64,000 bases of DNA from Lottia gigantea (taxonomy: Eukaryota > Mollusca > Gastropoda > Lottiidae). Location: contig NW_008709421.1 in the NCBI RefSeq assembly GCF_000327385.1, positions 1,559,658 to 1,623,657 of the forward strand. Direction: 5' to 3'. The translations under genes and the position numbers were made by a program. Of the stretch, positions 60,801 through 64,000 are shown piece after piece. Each line of letters starts with the position of its first letter. Within the stretch, counting starts at the first letter, position 1. A model generated the notes under the pieces. That model was not told the DNA's origin, did no database searches, and saw nothing but the letters and a program-made list of their open reading frames with translations.

Positions 60801-61590
60801 TGGGTACCATCGTTTGATGCGCAATCCCACTCAGTCAGAACCACAAGATCAACCGTGATCAATACTAATACACCCACTACTATAGCACCAGAATACAATT
60901 TCGAGATCATCTAAGATGAGATTGAATGGGACATGTTTTTCCCAGAGTCAGAGTGAAACACAGGCCCAAACCTGCTTCGGGACCATGAAGAGTCCTGCCA
61001 AAACCAAGACTTCATCCCCAGTACACCACATGGCATAAACATAGACCAAAGTTGGAAGGATGTAATGGAAGAACTTGTTCTATAAAAAACTTGCCCTTAG
61101 TAAAACTCAGTAAATTAAAAACATTTTTATTAACTTTTTTGTACATTAATATCTTTTAATTTCTCAATTATCATTTGGTACAGTACAGTACCACTACAAG
61201 AAAGTTCACAAAAGATTGCACAAAGTTTTTACTTTCCATCAGTTGATCCAAATAGCGTGGAAATTACTTAGCACAAAACATAACCTATATCTTTACACTA
61301 TTGACATAAAATAATTCACTTATTTCGTTTTACCACGTATTGTTTCATTACAAATTTCACATTTGGCTTAATTCGGTTTACAAATCTAAACTTGAGGCTA
61401 TGACCTATGCACTTCCCCATTTGAAATCTCAATCCAAGTCATTGTCCTCACAATTAGTCTGTCTGCCCCTATTTATACCCCAAGTTCTAAGAAGATGGAG
61501 CCACCACTGCATCATATTATCTAAATCTTCTAAATAAAAATACGAACCTTTCCAGATGTAGTCATAGTGATCATCTGTTACAGCTGCCAT
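51754..61590 (-). CDS. Rab11-family small GTPase (six exons, complete)
   Basis: Membrane-traffic GTPase that cycles between GTP- and GDP-bound states on endosomal or recycling membranes. Coding exons: 61590-61548, 57936-57825, 57655-57572, 56691-56498, 56211-56131, 51869-51754. They sum to 630 bp (209 residues) with every junction GT-AG and in frame. Motifs in order: YDYIWK start, G1 GDSGVGKT (19-26), switch I with TIGVEF (44-49), G3 [13 protein letters not shown] (66-78), [16 protein letters not shown]4 NKID (125-128), G5 [10 protein letters not shown] (153-162), hypervariable Pro-rich tail, C-terminal [13 protein letters not shown] and [13 protein letters not shown] mark the Rab11 family. 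The CxC ending differs from the CC-type tail of canonical Rab11, so paralogue identity is open. The gene carries mobile-element insertions in introns 1, 3 and 5. Confidence 0.95.
52166..52232 (+). pseudogene. THAP zinc-finger-like first exon relic
   Basis: Plus-strand ATG in good context, reading MYQKCCC, one in-frame TAA at 52187-52189, then [14 protein letters not shown] and a donor CTTC|gtaagt in phase 1. The pattern CC..GC.N......KGI and the split codon after it match the start of THAP domains (first exon commonly ends near the KGISFH segment). The premature stop and the absence of a recognisable continuation (HRFP...) suggest a dead copy. THAP domains occur in host regulators and in P-element-type transposases. 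Short match, so modest confidence. Confidence 0.42.
53489..53640 (+). repeat. Interspersed repeat relic (TTCAAGG-rich)
   Basis: Several TTTTTCAAGG / ATTCAAGG motifs followed by CGAGCGAACCCTGTATACC. This composition (repeated TTCAAGG then a CGAACCCTG end) recurs in many invertebrate repeats, but I cannot name the family. Confidence 0.35.
55064..56058 (+). mobile_element. Main repeat family, copy 9, in Rab intron 5
   Basis: Same order as copy 8: left arm (GATAGCTTGCCTGGCAGC, with the ATATACGCCCA part lost between two CTGG motifs), cores with landmarks at 55320, 55481, 55643, 55810 and 55957, GGATGGATGGACCGACGG, and right end TTCATGTGGGCGTATA. It ends only 72 bp from Rab exon 5. Confidence 0.86.
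56131..56211 (-). CDS. Rab11-family exon 5 (ETSAL motif)
   Basis: 81 bp between acceptor caattacag and donor GTAG|gtaagt. Encodes [20 protein letters not shown] and FNNLLV. The SAL loop contacts the guanine base, and the following helix matches Rab11 NVEAAF..IL. Confidence 0.95.
56498..56691 (-). CDS. Rab11-family exon 4 (core, NKxD)
   Basis: 194 bp from acceptor atttttcag to donor GCTG|gtaatt. Encodes [30 protein letters not shown] and MLVGNKIDL (guanine-specificity motif). The acceptor sits in a tandem duplication of 14 bp (56687-56714) that gives two AGs 14 bp apart. Only the exon-proximal one keeps the frame. Confidence 0.96.
56692..57571 (-). other. Rab gene intron 3 with TTAA-flanked MITE
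   Basis: 880 bp GT-AG intron; nearly half is the inverted-repeat element at 57026-57393. The rest is A+T-rich without other recognisable content. Confidence 0.8.
57026..57393. mobile_element. TTAA-flanked MITE (piggyBac-like)
   Basis: 368 bp non-coding element in Rab intron 3. Both ends carry the same 20 bp inverted repeat starting AGATGGGTTCCC followed by a T tract. They are flanked by TTAA on each side (57022-57025 and 57394-57397). A TTAA duplication is the hallmark of piggyBac-type insertion; assignment rests on that alone. The perfect ends suggest a relatively recent insertion. Confidence 0.78.
57572..57655 (-). CDS. Rab11-family exon 3 (switch II)
   Basis: 84 bp between acceptor gttttacag and donor AGTGT|gtaagt. 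Encodes [20 protein letters not shown] and RYRAITS, including the WDTAGQ motif whose Gln supports GTP hydrolysis. Confidence 0.96.
57825..57936 (-). CDS. Rab11-family exon 2 (P-loop, switch I)
   Basis: 112 bp between acceptor tatatttcag and donor CAAG|gtatga. Encodes [18 protein letters not shown] and TIGVEFAT(R): the P-loop Lys/Thr that bind nucleotide phosphate and Mg, and the switch I Thr. Confidence 0.96.
59470..59964 (+). pseudogene. Penelope-like reverse transcriptase fragment
   Basis: Largest open piece of the element's RT (164 residues), covering the palm motifs from the [10 protein letters not shown] segment through the LDVTIYRD and [10 protein letters not shown] motifs to the [17 protein letters not shown] segment that matches the thumb of Penelope RTs. 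Broken relative to a full-length RT and not expected to be functional. Confidence 0.82.
60190..60586 (+). pseudogene. Penelope-like GIY-YIG endonuclease region fragment
   Basis: Two overlapping frames carry CALCRHLI, a [16 protein letters not shown] approach and [13 protein letters not shown], then [10 protein letters not shown] and a C-terminal [20 protein letters not shown]. This is the order seen in the GIY-YIG domain of Penelope-like elements (YLI.C..C...YVGQT, H..SIRN, H.N..GH). Frame is interrupted, so it is a relic. Confidence 0.78.
61548..61590 (-). CDS. Rab11-family exon 1 (start codon)
   Basis: 43 bp from ATG (61588-61590) to donor AAAG|gttcgt. Reads [14 protein letters not shown] plus one base. 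Start chosen because it aligns with the N-terminus of Rab11 (..YDYLFK) and A is at -3 (aacaATGG). An acceptor-like ttaatttcag at 61638-61647 could mark a 5' UTR intron. Confidence 0.93.
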
Positions 61591-62224
61591 TGTTTATTTA
61601 TAGTCACATGTATAAGTTATAGTAGTATCATTTTGAGCTGAAATTAACAGAAAATGTTCATTATTATAAAGATGCAACTTTGTCTTTTTAATGTTGACAA
61701 AAATAACGAGGATAATTCTAGATAATGATTGTGAACAGTGAACCAGCCGAATTAGGAATGTTTGTTTGAAAAATATCAAGTATATAAGAAACCCACACCT
61801 GTTATTGCCTGTTCCATAATCAAACCAACTGCTTTGTTTTCAGAATTTATTCTATTTTTTTAAATTCAGCCTCAAGCACCAACATCTTGTAGAACTGTGA
61901 AACTTAATTAGCTGAATGTAATGTGCAATTTTTGTCCTACCAGATAAATGAGTGGTAACTTTACTGGAACTCAAATATTGTTAAATTCAAAGTGATATTA
62001 GACCTTCCAATAAGCACGCAAAAATTGGATTGAAATTTATAGCTTCCTGAACAAATTTTTTTTTCTAAAAACTTCAACAGCAAGTACTAAAAATCATTCT
62101 TCGAACATTTTGAATTTTTCCAAGATATTGCCAAAATCACACCAAGTTTATTAAAACCAGATGAAATGTAATGACTCACAAATTTCAGAAAATGAAAATC
62201 CCTTGATCAACAAATTGTCAAATT
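61591..62224 (-). other. 5' flank of the Rab gene
   Basis: No TATA box or CpG patch evident. A possible UTR acceptor lies at 61638-61647, and main-family core relics (AAAATCACACCAAGTTTATT) near 62130-62160. Confidence 0.45.
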
Positions 62225-62427
62225 CAAACATTTTAAATAAAAAATATTTGGCAGTACAGTAACAATTACAAGTATGAAATATTCAACTTTCAGTCTTACA
62301 CTTCTTTGAACTTTTTGGCGTTATACTGAATAATATTACCAAGTTTCGTCAAAATCTGTTAAGAATTGGGCCTTCTAGAGTGTTTACTAGCAATTGTGGA
62401 AAGACAAAAATTTCATGTGGGCATATA
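62225..62427 (+). mobile_element. Main repeat family, short copy 10
   Basis: Left-arm interior (TATTTGGCAGTACAGTAAC, GAAATATTCAACTTTCAG) joined to one partial core (CCTTCTAGAGTGTTTACTAG) and the right end TTCATGTGGGCATATA. A deleted derivative. Confidence 0.7.
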
Positions 62428-64000
62428 AAAATCAGTTGAAAAAGTATTGTAAAGTGGTTTTACACTTTGGTGTTTTAAAACTTTTTAATATATTGGGGAC
62501 ATTGATAATATTAATTTCACTATCTGCACTATTCCAATCTTCAGTCAGACATCTGCATGATTCTTGAATTCCACTAAAACTTACCACATTATGACATTAC
62601 TTTAGTAAATGCTGCTAGTGATATTTAAGAAACTATGCAAAAGTGATGTTTTGAAACACATTAGTTTTAGTCTATAATACTTTACATTACAATATCTTTA
62701 AATCAGACAGACATACCCACAGACTAATAGACTGATAGATAGAAATAAATTGTAGCAACAAAATATTTTGTGGGAATGTGGGAAATGTGTTATTGTGATC
62801 ATTTATTTATACTAGATTGGTTTTATTAGGTCTTAAATGAGTCATCTTTATTATGCTATAAATACACACTTCATTAAGACCACACCCTTTAGCCTACATA
62901 TTAAACTCAAAATTCTTAATAATATCTAATATTTACATTATCTGAAGATCGCATAGCATGAAACTCTTAGTAACAACATGATTCAAGTTCTGTTTTAATA
63001 TTCTAATATCTAAGATATTCAAATAATAGATAAATAAAATAATGTAGTGATCAATTACTTAGGTTTTAAGGATTTATCGTCATATACAGGGATTATGTTG
63101 TTTGGTTATGACACCATAAATAAATACCCTTAGTTTGAGACTTGAAATTTTTTTTTTTCATACTCAGAATTAGTATTCTTTTATTATAATGTGAGTCTGA
63201 GCAAGCAAAACACACCATTTTGAGGGGTAAGGGGGGGTTGTCATGTTTATAGTAAAAAATGTTATTTCCACAGCATCATTTGAAATTAAAGAATGACTTT
63301 TAGGCAGCCTACATTGATTTGAATTGGTATTTTGCTACTGACATTGTTTTTTTGTACAAAACAGTTCTTAAAATGTGCATTTTTCTATGGTCAGTATGAG
63401 AAGTATTTGTTCCATCTTCACAATGTCAAGTTATTATGAACTTCAGATTTATATCTTGACTGCAATAACCACTATTCTGGTATCACAACATGTAGTAATT
63501 TGAGTGAATTGAATACCAGTGAATACAGCCTATCAGGAATTTGTGTTCACAGATTTTCTGTCAAGGCCTCAATCATAGCACTTTATAAACAAACTTCCAT
63601 GATACAAGAAAGGTGACTATAGCAGTCAAGGTATAAGTCCGAAGTTTGTTAACATTGTGAAGAAGTATGTATTCTAAAGGAACAACAATCTACAGATAGA
63701 TCAATGTGTTTAAGATACAATCAATAGATAAATACTTTTATCAATAAGGAGATTGTTCTGTTATAAAGTTGTTTGGCAGACCTAAAAATTCACGTGAGTC
63801 TCTGAATCTCATTCGGGTCAACGGCAATCACCATGTGTCTGAGTCTTGTTGGATTCGTGCTAGATCTGCTTGTCATTTTATAAATATTGAAAAAATTTGT
63901 CAAATATAAAAATTGGCTACTTTTCATTCATTTTTGAAATAATAGTAAAAGTTCATTGCCGCCATGAGACAACTTTATTAGTTCTTTTTTTGACAATCCA
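62428..64000. other. No gene recognised
   Basis: A+T-rich to the end of the window, with a short G run at 63231-63237. Nothing else. Confidence 0.55.

Larger units (their letters stand above)
58640..61085 (+). mobile_element. Penelope-like retroelement, broken copy, in Rab intron 1
   Basis: A ~2.4 kb block clearly richer in C and A than its surroundings, antisense to the Rab gene. Translations give pieces of a Penelope-type reverse transcriptase: [11 protein letters not shown] (motif A region), [29 protein letters not shown] (catalytic motif, altered), [24 protein letters not shown]. Then, around 60180-60590, comes a cysteine-rich segment and a GIY-YIG nuclease-like region ([27 protein letters not shown]). 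RT followed by GIY-YIG is diagnostic of Penelope-like elements. Several frame interruptions and an altered catalytic pair make it inactive. Outer limits are set by composition change and are approximate (about 100 bp each way). Confidence 0.85.
57937..61547 (-). other. Rab gene intron 1
   Basis: 3.6 kb intron, two-thirds occupied by the antisense Penelope-like element. At 58265-58440 there is a weak relic of the main repeat family (CAATAACTCAAAACC, ATCACACTAAGTTTCATC). The stretch 61090-61547 shows nothing recognisable. Confidence 0.75.

Noticed and set aside
1-64000. LTR retroelement, endogenous virus or Polinton fossils
   Set aside because: No paired long terminal repeats and no gag, integrase, capsid or envelope signatures were seen.

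Overview
This is an A+T-rich (roughly two-thirds by eye) metazoan nuclear window with small exons, canonical GT-AG introns and much interspersed repeat. A lophotrochozoan, most likely a bivalve mollusc, is my inference. It rests on the dominant repeat family: left arm, tandem ~160 bp cores, a GGAC-type microsatellite and a right arm, the layout described for bivalve 'pearl' elements and Helentron-type DINE/HINE elements. I could not test species identity.

Two host genes are supported, both on the minus strand. (1) An ERG/FLI1-subfamily ETS transcription factor at 19620-27533: four exons joined by phase-1 introns, a complete ETS domain and the typical SHLG-YY-like C-terminus. No Pointed (PNT) domain exon was found. 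A CCAAT/GC-box patch lies just 5' of the first recognised exon, so the locus may encode a short FEV-like protein of 245 residues, or further 5' exons may exist. (2) A complete six-exon Rab11-family small GTPase at 51754-61590, 209 residues, with all G motifs and a C-terminal CxC prenylation motif.

Layout. 1-15.6 kb: no host gene; degenerate tandem repeats, a six-copy 70 bp array, an inverted pair of ~250 bp repeats, several copies of the main family, and a 585 bp foldback element nested in one of them. 15.6-17.7 kb: a 38 bp minisatellite of ~53 units with higher-order structure. 17.7-27.9 kb: the ETS gene. 28-46 kb: mostly non-coding, with a hAT-type MITE, a CpG-rich candidate MITE, promoter-like patches and repeat copies. 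46.05-47.23 kb: a Tc1-like element with both ends but a deleted, frameshifted transposase. 47.7-51.7 kb: a hairpin repeat, a long copy of the main family, then the 3' flank of the Rab gene. 51.7-61.6 kb: the Rab gene, whose introns carry an antisense THAP-like exon relic, a long main-family copy, a TTAA-flanked MITE and a broken antisense Penelope-like retroelement. 61.6-64 kb: 5' flank with one short repeat copy.

The two host genes show no direct functional link; one is a nuclear transcription factor, the other a membrane-traffic GTPase. The most distinctive content is the mobile-element architecture and the possible PNT-less ETS product. I did not find a convincing new multi-gene system.
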